In this document: positions 1-8,182 of the stretch, one piece after another | Layout of the letters: each line of letters starts with the position of its first letter | Numbering within the stretch: position 1 is the first letter of the stretch | Source: Evansella halocellulosilytica | GTDB lineage: Bacteria; Bacillota; Bacilli; Bacillales; Salisediminibacteriaceae | Direction of reading: 5' to 3' | DNA length: 64,000 nt | Assembly (NCBI RefSeq): GCF_002335745.1 | Contig: NZ_NIST01000001.1 | Coordinates: 4,278,354-4,342,353, forward strand | Program-made: the position numbers and the translations under genes | Notes under the pieces: generated by a model | What the model was told of the DNA's origin: nothing | Seen by the model: only the letters and a program-made list of their open reading frames with translations | Database searches by the model: none

Positions 1-1
1 G

Positions 2-2428
2 ATTGATAAAAATGAACTCAACCGAACCGTTCGTCATTTTCTACATGATTGGCTGCAACATTCAATCATTGAGACTACATTTTTTGAAACCAATATTGTT
101 CCGTTCATTAATCGTGTCCAAAAGAAATCAACTAACGAGCACGTCCGTTCATGGCTATTCGCATTACAACATCCCACTAAACAATATTCGATATCAAAGG
201 AGCTATATCCTCATTGCTTAATGGCTTGGACTGGCGGAACAACAGAAAACCATTTTCAAATGATGCTTCTTGTTACTGAACCATCAAATGAAAGTGAAGA
301 GTGGAGAGTCTCATTAGTATTAAAGGAATGGCAATCAGGACATGTATGTTCTGTCGAAAAAATTTTGAAAGGTGAACACCCATTCACAAAAAATCCAGTT
401 CGCTTTATTCATCAGCAAATCGAACATTTACAGAAATCATCATTTGTAAGTGAATTTACGATTTCCCAGCCAGAAATCGTGATGAATCATGAAGAAATCA
501 ACCAATTTTTACTTCATGAATGTCAGAAGTTGGAATTATCAGGAATATTTGTTTTAGTTCCACAAAGCTTACAAGAACCGCCTCTCGTTCCTAAACTCCA
601 TGGTGACATTGCAGAGCAATCTGCCATAGAGGAACAGACTTATATTTGGAGAGGGAGTTCCATCACATGGACGTACTTGATTAACGGTACGGCTGTTGAT
701 GAAGTGACCTTTCGACAATGGGTTGAAGATAAACGTCATATGATTTATGTTCAAAATCATTGGGTCATTTGGGATTTAAAACATGCTGAAAAACTACTTC
801 AACATCAACAAACTTATAAAACGAATCATTCAGAGGCACTTTTCGATGCATACCGGCAATATATCGAACAAAAAGAAGGGATCACTTCTACAGGTGTTAA
901 CGATCATGATGAATCTGTTATCGAATGGACGTTTCATATCCCCTCTTCATCTGAAATAACGTTAAACGAACTTAAAAATTTCAATAGACATTGGAAAGAG
1001 TTGCTTCGTCCGTATCAGCAAGAAGGTCTTTTATGGTTATTAAACATGAGAAAGCGGAAATTAGGAGCTTGTTTAGCTGATGATATGGGGTTAGGTAAAA
1101 CGATTCAAACAATTGCCTATATCGATTGTGTCAAATCTCTAGGAGTGAAAGAGCAGACACCGGCACTTATTGTTAGTCCAACTAGTTTAGTTACAAACTG
1201 GGCAAATGAACTCGAACAGTTTGCTCCTTGGCTTAACGTTTATGTCCATGAAGGAAAACCTACAGCTAGGCATCACTCTTTTAAAAACAATAAAAATAGC
1301 GCAGATATCGTCATAACTTCATATCCGATCGCTGTCATTGATAAAAAATATTTTCAGCATGAGCAGTGGAATAGTTTTATTTTAGATGAAGCACAAAAGT
1401 TAAAAAATATTGAGACGAAACAACGGCATGTTATTAGCGAAATCACCGCATATCATACAATCGCATTGACAGGGACTCCTGTAGAAAATGATCCGAAGGA
1501 AATTTGGAGTATTATGGATATTTTAAATAAAGGCTATTTAAAAACCGATTCCTGGTTTTACGATCGCTTTTTACATAAGTTACATCACGATCGAAACGCA
1601 GAAAATCAATTTGATAACCTCCGCAAGTTGATCAGTCCATTTATTTTAAGAAGAACGAAACAGGGCTATCAAAGTGAACTTTCATTGCCTAAAAAAACAA
1701 AATATCAATACAACGTTTCTTTATCAAATGAACAAAAACTTCTTTACGAAGCTACCGTGGAAAACCTTCTTGACGACTATCACGAATTAACACATATGGA
1801 AAAAAGGGTGAAGCTTTTCCAGACGATGACGAAACTAAAACAAATTTGTAACCACCCCGCACACTTTTTAAAGGAACATTCATTTTCCAGTTTAGATCAT
1901 CGTTCAGGCAAATGGGATGAATGTATGAAACTGTTATGTTCGTTATTAGCTGAAAATAAGAAAGGACTAATTTTCACTCATTACCGTCATATGGGAATGT
2001 TATTAGAAGAAGGTTTACGTAAGAGATTTCATGTGAACACACCATTTTTCCATGGTTCATTATCGACACAGGAGCGACAGAACTTAGTGAAAGATTTTCA
2101 GTCTAATGATCACATTCCGTTTATGATTATTTCACTTCGCGCAGGTGGAGTGGGACTAAACTTAACAAGTGCAACAGAGGTCATTCATTACGATCGGTGG
2201 TGGAACCCCGCTGTAGAAAATCAAGCGACAGATAGAGTGTATCGGATCGGACAAAAACGTCCTGTCGGAGTCCATACGTTTACGACTGAAGGGACACTAG
2301 AAGAGAAAATATCCGTTATGCTTTCTGAAAAGGAGTGGATGACAGAGGAATTGCTGCAACAAAATTCATTGCCGTTATGGAAACTGTCTCACGATGAACT
2401 AGAATCGTTGCTCACATTACGTTCTTAA
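2..2428 (+). CDS. SNF2-family DEAD/DEAH helicase, 5' partial
   Basis: This is an ATP-dependent SNF2/Rad54-type DNA translocase of the YwqA group. The frame is open from base 2 of the window, so the gene starts before the left edge; the first in-frame ATG (221) is internal. About 808 residues are visible. Motif I (DDMGLGKT) is at 1079-1102 and motif II (DEAQ) at 1385-1396. The ALTGTPVEN motif III follows, and near the end comes the HYDRWWNPAVENQATDRVYR block of motifs V-VI with RIGQ after it. The N-terminal 300 residues are the poorly conserved domain usual in bacterial members. A hairpin terminator follows the stop. In relatives a SWIM zinc-finger gene often lies next door, but it would be outside the window. 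The exact biological role of the bacterial family is not settled. Confidence 0.93.
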   Translation: MDKNELNRTVRHFLHDWLQHSIIETTFFETNIVPFINRVQKKSTNEHVRSWLFALQHPTKQYSISKELYPHCLMAWTGGTTENHFQMMLLVTEPSNESEEWRVSLVLKEWQSGHVCSVEKILKGEHPFTKNPVRFIHQQIEHLQKSSFVSEFTISQPEIVMNHEEINQFLLHECQKLELSGIFVLVPQSLQEPPLVPKLHGDIAEQSAIEEQTYIWRGSSITWTYLINGTAVDEVTFRQWVEDKRHMIYVQNHWVIWDLKHAEKLLQHQQTYKTNHSEALFDAYRQYIEQKEGITSTGVNDHDESVIEWTFHIPSSSEITLNELKNFNRHWKELLRPYQQEGLLWLLNMRKRKLGACLADDMGLGKTIQTIAYIDCVKSLGVKEQTPALIVSPTSLVTNWANELEQFAPWLNVYVHEGKPTARHHSFKNNKNSADIVITSYPIAVIDKKYFQHEQWNSFILDEAQKLKNIETKQRHVISEITAYHTIALTGTPVENDPKEIWSIMDILNKGYLKTDSWFYDRFLHKLHHDRNAENQFDNLRKLISPFILRRTKQGYQSELSLPKKTKYQYNVSLSNEQKLLYEATVENLLDDYHELTHMEKRVKLFQTMTKLKQICNHPAHFLKEHSFSSLDHRSGKWDECMKLLCSLLAENKKGLIFTHYRHMGMLLEEGLRKRFHVNTPFFHGSLSTQERQNLVKDFQSNDHIPFMIISLRAGGVGLNLTSATEVIHYDRWWNPAVENQATDRVYRIGQKRPVGVHTFTTEGTLEEKISVMLSEKEWMTEELLQQNSLPLWKLSHDELESLLTLRS

Positions 2429-2440
2429 AAGATTTGAAAA

Positions 2441-2487
2441 GAGGAGGTCATTAAAAGCCAAGCTTTTGGCGACCTCCTCATTTTTTG
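2441..2487 (+). terminator. Intrinsic terminator after the SNF2 helicase
   Basis: GAGGAGGTC at 2441-2449 pairs with GACCTCCTC at 2471-2479 and is followed by TTTTTT. It lies between two convergent genes, and the reverse strand also has a partly T-rich side, so it may serve both. Confidence 0.85.
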
Positions 2488-2504
2488 CTATTTAAAAAAC
2501 CTAA

Positions 2505-3026
2505 TTATTGAATTGAAATCGTTTGTTCAAATGGTGTATCGGACACTTCTTTACCATCAATGGAATAAACTAGAATCTCTGCTTTTACGTCTAAACTTTC
2601 AAATTTTGCTATAGCATCTGACTCCCATACATCTTCAAACGTTAGTGACTCGCCAGGTTCAATTTTTTCTGTAATAAATGCTTGAGTGAACATCCTTCCT
2701 TCTGAAAACTTGTATAGCTGCTCACCATCAGCAGAAATAATGACTTCAAATTGTTGACCAGAAGAAAAATCAACTGTTTTTTGGGAATCTCCATCATTTT
2801 TCAAAGCCATTTGAACGTTAACACGGTTATTTTCAATAGAAGCATCCAAATCAAACACTAAGTCCTCGTATACCACTTCTGTAGCCTCCTCTTCATCTAC
2901 ACCATTTTCAGCTCCTGATCCATGGTCATCGAGTTCTGAATCTGTTGGGCTTTCTCCTGTGCCGCAAGCAGAAATAAACAGTATGCTGCTCAGCATACAG
3001 CATAATAGGAATTTTGCTCTTGTCAT
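2505..3026 (-). CDS. BsuPI-domain lipoprotein
   Basis: This 173-residue protein is predicted to be exported and lipid-anchored. A signal peptide ends in the lipobox ISAC (Cys about residue 21), followed by an acidic Asp/Glu/Ser linker of some 30 residues. The rest resembles the BsuPI (intracellular proteinase inhibitor) fold: alternating strands with the LKNDGDSQKTVDFSSGQ and GESLTFEDVW segments. Here the domain sits outside the cell, so protease inhibition is not implied; its partner is unknown. It is a monocistronic minus-strand gene with an AGGAGG-like ribosome binding site just upstream of the ATG. I am fairly sure of the domain and not of the function. Confidence 0.75.
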   Translation of the reverse strand: MTRAKFLLCCMLSSILFISACGTGESPTDSELDDHGSGAENGVDEEEATEVVYEDLVFDLDASIENNRVNVQMALKNDGDSQKTVDFSSGQQFEVIISADGEQLYKFSEGRMFTQAFITEKIEPGESLTFEDVWESDAIAKFESLDVKAEILVYSIDGKEVSDTPFEQTISIQ

Positions 3027-3184
3027 TTCCTTTTCCTCCTATTTCTCACTCTTTTTAAGATTAGTCGGTAATAATAAATAAATGTTACAAGTATTGAGAG
3101 ATGCCGATAAATGAGAGGGAAAGCGTGCACCTTCCTTCTCTTCGATCATGTTCAGGGCTGGGTGTGACTTCTCATGACATTTTG

Positions 3185-4027
3185 CTATTCATCTTTTCTA
3201 AACATACCGAAAATTCCTGTCGTCTGAACAATGTTTGTAAATGCACTTGGGTCCACTTCTTCAATAATTTGCTGCAATAAATAAAGTTCATATCGAGTAA
3301 TCACAATCATTAAAACTTCTTTATCCTCTCTAGTATATCCTCCTTTTGCAGGAATTCTTGTCACACCGCGAGTAACCTTTCGGTGAAACGCTGATTGTAA
3401 CTCATCAGGTTTGCTCGTTACAACCATCGCTGTCAGTTTGACATGGCGCGTATGTATAGCATCAATAATTCGAGATGTGACATATAACGTGAGCAGTGTA
3501 TAAAGTGCTTCTTCCATACCGAACATTAATCCTGCTGTAATAACAATCATTGCATTCATAATAAAAAAGTAAACCCCTAAAGGTCTGTCACTTTTACGAG
3601 CTAAAATTAATGCTAGAATATCGACTCCACCTGAGGATGCCCCCCATTTTAAAATAAGACCTGCTCCTGCACCGCCCATTACACCTCCAAAAACCGAATT
3701 TAAAATAATATCTTCAGAGAGAGGTTGAACAGGGATTACCGTTAAAAATAAAGTCGTAAAAGCGACATTTATAAAACTGTAAAAAGTAAAGCTTTTACCG
3801 ACTTTTTTCCATCCTAATATTGCCACTGGTATATTTAATAATAAGAGTAAAAATCCTGGCGGCAATCCGGTTAATTCTGAGAAGATCTGGGCAACACCAG
3901 TAAATCCACTTGCAAAAACATTGGCTGGAATTAAAAAGATATTTAAACTGACCGCAAGTAAAATACCACTAATGAATGCAATTAAAATTTTCTTTCCTTC
4001 TTCCATTACATCAAACTTTTTTAACAC
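3185..4027 (-). CDS. YitT family membrane protein (DUF161 + DUF2179)
   Basis: This 280-residue integral membrane protein has an N-terminal region of five or six hydrophobic helices (residues about 12-190) carrying the family's SGFTGVAQI and GAGAGLILKWGASSGGVDI segments. A soluble C-terminal DUF2179 domain (about 200-275) includes KGGYTREDKEVLMIVITR. The length matches Bacillus YitT and YpjC, of which this is a paralogue; the transported substrate of the family is unknown. The start codon is GTG at 4025-4027 with GGAGG eight bases upstream. A Fur-like palindrome (4081-4095) lies in its promoter region, which is suggestive only. Confidence 0.88.
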   Translation of the reverse strand: MLKKFDVMEEGKKILIAFISGILLAVSLNIFLIPANVFASGFTGVAQIFSELTGLPPGFLLLLLNIPVAILGWKKVGKSFTFYSFINVAFTTLFLTVIPVQPLSEDIILNSVFGGVMGGAGAGLILKWGASSGGVDILALILARKSDRPLGVYFFIMNAMIVITAGLMFGMEEALYTLLTLYVTSRIIDAIHTRHVKLTAMVVTSKPDELQSAFHRKVTRGVTRIPAKGGYTREDKEVLMIVITRYELYLLQQIIEEVDPSAFTNIVQTTGIFGMFRKDE

Positions 4028-4080
4028 ATAGACTTCCTCCTTTCATTTTAGAATGTACCATTACTATCAGTAATAATGAA

Positions 4081-4095
4081 TGAAAATGATTATAA
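4081..4095. promoter_or_regulatory. Possible Fur-like box upstream of the YitT gene
   Basis: TGAAAATGATTATAA matches 13 of 15 positions of the classical 7-1-7 Fur consensus TGATAATNATTATCA. It lies 54 bases upstream of the GTG of the YitT-type gene. AT-rich DNA gives such matches by chance, so confidence is low. Confidence 0.3.
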
Positions 4096-4196
4096 TCACA
4101 AACTCACACAAAGTAAACCTTTTTTATGAAACATTTAGCCCGACGGACACTATTCATTTCAGTGCAGTAAAAGTTTCCTTAATATTAAAAAGAAAT

Positions 4197-4267
4197 GCCA
4201 GGTTCTCCGTTCCAAAAGATAAAACGCTTGTATTCTATCTTTGAAGAACGCTGGAGAGAACCAGGCA
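4197..4267. repeat. Imperfect GTGCCTGGTTCTC inverted repeat (family F)
   Basis: TGCCAGGTTCTC at 4197-4208 is mirrored by GAGAACCAGGCA at about 4256-4267, with GTTC/GAAC pairs further inside. The unit lies just 3' of the minus-strand gene at 4286-4558 and may end its transcript. It shares the TGCC-GG core with the perfect palindrome at 43607-43654. Confidence 0.55.
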
Positions 4268-4285
4268 CTTTGTGATACTTGACGA

Positions 4286-4558
4286 TTATTGATCTCTATT
4301 TTCATTATAATAATTAACAGAATAAACGGCACCTTCATCAACCATTGAATTATCCTCAACATCATGTGGGTCAGAATGTCCGACCTTCTCTCTTAAGTAA
4401 GGAACATGATCTTCTCTCGTCTTATTTTGCAATTTCGACTTTAAACGCTTAAAATTATGCATGATTTTTTCACGGTTCTCTTCTTTCCCAAAATAATATG
4501 TGCCCGCAGCAACAGCTGTTGCAACAACAGTTGACGTCATCATTTTTCTCGTATTCAT
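4286..4558 (-). CDS. Small membrane-anchored hypothetical protein
   Basis: A 90-residue protein begins with a short hydrophobic Ala/Val/Thr-rich segment (residues about 6-23). A basic region (KEENREKIMHNFKRLKSKLQNK) follows, then an acidic, Asn-rich tail. The layout resembles small YtxH-like or spore-associated proteins, but I do not recognise the family. The ATG is preceded by AGGGGGAATC at a good distance. It is monocistronic on the minus strand. Confidence 0.6.
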   Translation of the reverse strand: MNTRKMMTSTVVATAVAAGTYYFGKEENREKIMHNFKRLKSKLQNKTREDHVPYLREKVGHSDPHDVEDNSMVDEGAVYSVNYYNENRDQ

Positions 4559-4724
4559 TATCGATTCCCCCTGAAAGAGTAATTAATATACGTTTACCCT
4601 TCTTGATACGTAAATAAACAAATGCATATTTCCCACGATTATTTACACATATTAAATAACAGGATGTTCACAAAATATTCGGTGACCTGGTCCCTGAACT
4701 TTTACCATTTTAGGAGGTGTTGAG

Positions 4725-4859
4725 ATGGACCCTACAAAAGACAACAATAAGAAGAAGCGGGACAACCAAGCTTTAAATGAACACAAAAATAAAAGTGAGA
4801 AAAATAACCGGCAACACCAAACACATCATTCTTACAGTAAGAAGCCCGATCACTTGTAA
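4725..4859 (+). CDS. 44-residue hydrophilic Lys/Asn/His-rich small protein
   Basis: This short ORF (MDPTKDNNKKKR... ending KKPDHL) has a strong ribosome binding site, TAGGAGGTG, seven or eight bases before its ATG. The product is highly charged, lacks aromatic residues apart from one Tyr, and has no hydrophobic segment. In composition it resembles minor small acid-soluble spore proteins such as SspN or SspP, but I could not align it to them. A family A element lies 70 bases downstream in the same direction, which fits a real transcript. Confidence 0.55.
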   Translation: MDPTKDNNKKKRDNQALNEHKNKSEKNNRQHQTHHSYSKKPDHL

Positions 4860-4928
4860 ACGATGATTCAATAGGTCAGAGGATTTAAGGAATAAAACGA
4901 GGCTAGTAAAAACCTAGTTAGAACAAAA

Positions 4929-4988
4929 GAGGCTGGGACAAAATCCAGTTAAAGAGTGGCTCTCACACCGGTGAGAGCCCTTTCTTAT
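4929..4988 (+). repeat. Family A 3' element, copy 1 (GGCTGGGACAAAA box plus hairpin)
   Basis: GAGGCTGGGACAAAATCCAG at 4929-4948 is followed by the hairpin GGCTCTCAC (4958-4966) / GTGAGAGCC (4971-4979) and the pyrimidine-rich tail CTTTCTTA. It has the same orientation as the small gene at 4725-4859. A terminator-like role is inferred. Confidence 0.7.
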
Positions 4989-5076
4989 AGAAATAAAAAA
5001 GAAGCCGCTCTTCATAGTACGATTTGTGAAGTACACATGAGCGATTTCTTTTTAAACTACGTTATTTGATAATCTT

Positions 5077-5451
5077 TTACTTTAGATTTTTTAGCTCTTC
5101 AACGGAAGTAACCGATGTTTCTTCGCCTTCTGCCGTTTCACCATCCCAGGAAAGCATTCCACCATTAAAGTTTACGACGTTCTCAATTCCATTCTCTTTT
5201 AAAAATAAAGATACATTTTGTGAACGATTCCCGCTTCTGCAGATGAAAATATATTCTTTATTCTTATCAAACCCTTCGACTAAACTTGGAACTGTATGCA
5301 TCGGCATTAGTGGAACACTAGGAATATGAGCTGCCTCATACTCATCAGGCTCACGCACATCAATAATGACGGTTCCTTCCTTCTTTTCATCTAACAACAC
5401 TTGTAATTCATCTTTATAAATTTGTTTAATTCCATCTTTTTCAGTACTCAT
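5077..5451 (-). CDS. Rhodanese-like sulfurtransferase
   Basis: A single-domain rhodanese of 124 residues. The conserved IIDVREPDEYEAAHI motif lies at residues 29-43 and the catalytic loop CRSGNRS has its cysteine at about residue 71. The C-terminal FNGGMLSW segment is also typical. A loop of this length (CxxGxRS) is characteristic of thiosulfate or persulfide sulfurtransferases. No signal peptide is present, so it is cytoplasmic. The gene stands alone, with an ATG after GATCACCT-type spacing; the ribosome binding site (GAGGTGATC) is strong. Confidence 0.9.
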   Translation of the reverse strand: MSTEKDGIKQIYKDELQVLLDEKKEGTVIIDVREPDEYEAAHIPSVPLMPMHTVPSLVEGFDKNKEYIFICRSGNRSQNVSLFLKENGIENVVNFNGGMLSWDGETAEGEETSVTSVEELKNLK

Positions 5452-5541
5452 AGAAGATCACCTCAAGTTGATTTAATGCTACAAAAGTAAAACCTTTGAA
5501 CACGTATTTGATCCTTATCTTAAACCGCGAGAACTTCAGTT

Positions 5542-6669
5542 TCAAGTGATCGGTTTTTCTTCCGTATTTTGATCTTTCATTTCATCAGCTGACTTTTTCC
5601 TCAGCTTTAATAAACGGTATGTGTGACTAACAACTACTTTTAATACAGCGTATGTCGGAACAGCTAAAATTAACCCGAGAAACCCTGCAAACCTTCCGAC
5701 TACTAAAATAAGTAAAATAATCGTTAAAGGGTGAACAGAAAGCTTCTTCCCCATCACTTGCGGAGAAATTAAGTTACTTTCAATTTGCTGAACGACTACA
5801 ATCGCAATAAGTACCCATAGTACCATCGTCGGCGAATCAATTATCGCAACAATAACTGCTGGTATTGTACCTATCCAAGGTCCAATAAAAGGAATGACGT
5901 TCGTAAACATCGCGATGAGAGCAAGAATTAATGAATAGTCAATCCCTATAATAAGGAAACTAATATACATTAATACCCCTACACAAAAGCTGACGATAAT
6001 TTGCCCTTGAATGTAAGAGCTTAATGCTTCATCCATATCTTTTAAGATTTTTTTTCCTTCAACCTGCTGTTTTTCCGGAAAGAATCGCAGTACTTGATTA
6101 GGTGCTTTCGTTCCATCTTTTAATAGATAGAACAACACAAATGGAATAATGATGATCATTATAACAAAGTTCGTGACAGCACCAATTAAACTCGTAAGAC
6201 TTGTCGTAAATATATCAAATCCTTCTCTTAAATATCCCATTAAATTATCAGTTAATTCCTGTAACGAGAAATTTTCAGTTTCCTGAAAACGGGCAAACCA
6301 TTCATTATTTTGCACTTCAATAAATAGTTTATTCAGTTCATTCACTAACCCAGGGAAATTTTCTACTAGGTTGGTAAATTGCCTTTGTAAAATCGGTCCA
6401 ACAAGAAAGACAAGTCCAGTTATTACACCTATTAAGCCTAAATAAATGAGTAAAATGGATAGTACTTTGGGTAGTTTTCTTTTATGTAAGAAATTCACGA
6501 CTGGTCTTAATAAATAATAAAGTACACCTGCAATTAAAAAAGGGAAAAACAAAGTTTGTACAAAAACGACAATCGGTCTAAATATAAAAGATACGAGTGA
6601 TCCGAGAAATACAATGAGCAGGATCAGTGCAATAGCAATAAGAATACGAAAAAAACGATTATTTATCAC
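5542..6669 (-). CDS. AI-2E family membrane transporter
   Basis: A 375-residue membrane protein of the AI-2E/UPF0118 family. It has hydrophobic pairs at residues about 8-70, a soluble segment around 95-150 (NLVENFPGLVNELNKLF), and further helices with the conserved ALIAMFTNVIPFIGPWIG and PQVMGKKLSVHPLTIILLIL motifs. The C-terminus is charged. Bacillus members such as YueF, YubA and YtvI are paralogues of similar length, and some relatives act as Na+/H+ antiporters; the substrate here cannot be told from the sequence. Confidence 0.88.
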   Translation of the reverse strand: MINNRFFRILIAIALILLIVFLGSLVSFIFRPIVVFVQTLFFPFLIAGVLYYLLRPVVNFLHKRKLPKVLSILLIYLGLIGVITGLVFLVGPILQRQFTNLVENFPGLVNELNKLFIEVQNNEWFARFQETENFSLQELTDNLMGYLREGFDIFTTSLTSLIGAVTNFVIMIIIIPFVLFYLLKDGTKAPNQVLRFFPEKQQVEGKKILKDMDEALSSYIQGQIIVSFCVGVLMYISFLIIGIDYSLILALIAMFTNVIPFIGPWIGTIPAVIVAIIDSPTMVLWVLIAIVVVQQIESNLISPQVMGKKLSVHPLTIILLILVVGRFAGFLGLILAVPTYAVLKVVVSHTYRLLKLRKKSADEMKDQNTEEKPIT

Positions 6670-6872
6670 AATCTACCACCAACTCTCTATTAAACAAGAT
6701 TTCTTATCTTTAACAAAGCATAAAAAGAACGGTTATGTCAAAGACTTTCTTTGCCCATCCTATCATAGATAAGACATTAGCAAATGATTTTATACATATA
6801 AGATTTATTTATTTGTCTCCTTTTATTATATCATATTTCCATAAATTGTTTAGGTTTTCACATTGTCGTCAT

Positions 6873-6904
6873 TAAAAAATACCCTGCGATTGAAAAACAG
6901 GGCA
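6873..6904 (-). terminator. Intrinsic terminator after the LacI-family gene
   Basis: Read on the minus strand, GCCCTG (6899-6904) pairs with CAGGGT (about 6880-6885) across an 11-base loop and is followed by ATTTTTTA. It begins seven bases after the regulator's stop codon. Confidence 0.75.
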
Positions 6905-6910
6905 TTACTA

Positions 6911-7954
6911 TTAAAACTTGGCAAGTTTATTTGAATATTTTTGACACGTTTGGCGCTTAATCATTTTATGTGGGATCAGTACTTTTTTCGCTTCGGTTTC
7001 GGGGTGAAGGATTTTTTCAATAAGACAATTTGCAGCTTCATATCCTAGGTTATAAATATGAATATCAACTGTCGTCATAGGTGGTGAAGATAGTTCTGAA
7101 ATCATAAGATTGTTAAAGCTAATAATCGAAATATCATCAGGGACACGAATCTCCATCTCACTTAACATCCTCATCACACCGAAAGTCATAATATCATCTG
7201 CAACGATTAATGCAGTCGGCCTTTCATTCAATGACATTAAATCAATGACTGCCTCTTGACCGCCTTCTTGTAATTCTTCATGAAACACGATATATTGATC
7301 AGATAAATTTAATCCAGCATTATTTAACGCTTTTTTATAACCTTCCATATGGTCAACGGTGACAACGAAATCTAAATTTCCGCCAATAAATGCAATGTTT
7401 CTATGTCCTAGCAACAGTAAATATTCTGTCACAGTTTTTGCAGCTTTAAAATTATCATTATTTACATACGTAATATCTTTCATATTTTCGTCATAAGGAC
7501 GACCGATCACTGTAAAAGGAAATTTTTGCTCATATAAATATGTCATCACTTTGTCATTCACTCGCGAATAGAGTAAAATAATGCCATCTACTCTGCTACC
7601 CTGCACCATATCTTGGACTTCTTGAAAAATTTCATCTTCTGTTTGACCAGTAGACAAATAAAGTCCATATTCTAATTGGTGGGCTTTCGTACTAATCCCT
7701 CGAATAACCTCTGGGAAAAACGGATTTTGAAACGTTTTATTAGCTGAATTAGGCATAATAATTCCTAATGTTTTCGTACTTTTATTGGCTAAGCTGCGCG
7801 CATTAAAGTTAGGATGATATCCTAGTTCTTTCATCGCTTCCCGGACTTTTTCCTTAGTCCTCTCACTAATCCTTGGACTATTCGCAATCACCCGGGAAAC
7901 AGTGGAAGGGGCGACATCTGCTTTTTTTGCCACATCTTTTATCGTTATAGCCAT
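6911..7954 (-). CDS. malR: LacI-family transcriptional regulator, MalR-like
   Basis: A 347-residue LacI/GalR repressor. The N-terminal helix-turn-helix and hinge are visible (ITIKDVAKKADVAPSTVSRV, then the YHPNFNARSL hinge at about residues 47-57). A periplasmic-binding-like effector domain follows, with LGIIMPNSANKTFQNPFFPEV and the VDGIILLYSR strand. It lies at the distal end of the maltodextrin cluster in the same direction, so a role as the local maltose-responsive repressor is the natural inference. The three CGTTTGC sites upstream of the binding-protein gene (14482-14705) are plausible targets. The symbol is by analogy. Confidence 0.8.
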   Translation of the reverse strand: MAITIKDVAKKADVAPSTVSRVIANSPRISERTKEKVREAMKELGYHPNFNARSLANKSTKTLGIIMPNSANKTFQNPFFPEVIRGISTKAHQLEYGLYLSTGQTEDEIFQEVQDMVQGSRVDGIILLYSRVNDKVMTYLYEQKFPFTVIGRPYDENMKDITYVNNDNFKAAKTVTEYLLLLGHRNIAFIGGNLDFVVTVDHMEGYKKALNNAGLNLSDQYIVFHEELQEGGQEAVIDLMSLNERPTALIVADDIMTFGVMRMLSEMEIRVPDDISIISFNNLMISELSSPPMTTVDIHIYNLGYEAANCLIEKILHPETEAKKVLIPHKMIKRQTCQKYSNKLAKF

Positions 7955-8007
7955 GGCTGTAGTTCATCCCTTCTTAATTAAAACTTAATGGTCTTTGTTC
8001 ATCTCGT

Positions 8008-8052
8008 TCTATGAGAGGATGTTCAAAAAGTTGTCCTCCTTTTTGAACACTC
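8008..8052 (-). repeat. Collapsed family B element
   Basis: Read on the minus strand it is GTTCAAAAAGGAGGACAA joined directly to CTTTTTGAACATCCTCTCAT. These are the two ends of the 142-143 bp family B elements at 25825 and 62707 with the interior missing. The result is a hairpin with a 10 bp stem between the LacI-type and alpha-glucosidase genes. Confidence 0.7.
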
Positions 8053-8182
8053 ATTAATAAGCATTTTTTGCAGAAAAGTTATATAGGGGCAAAAGCCCCA
8101 TATTTACTCTTTTCCATCCAATTCTTTAACTATCATTAAACTTTATTTTATCGTCCCTCTCAAAATTTAACAATAACTTTCA

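Noticed and set aside
3-221. A 72-codon open frame at the left edge
   Set aside because: It overlaps, in another frame, the upstream part of the SNF2 helicase, which is open from base 2; the helicase reading has better codon use and family fit.
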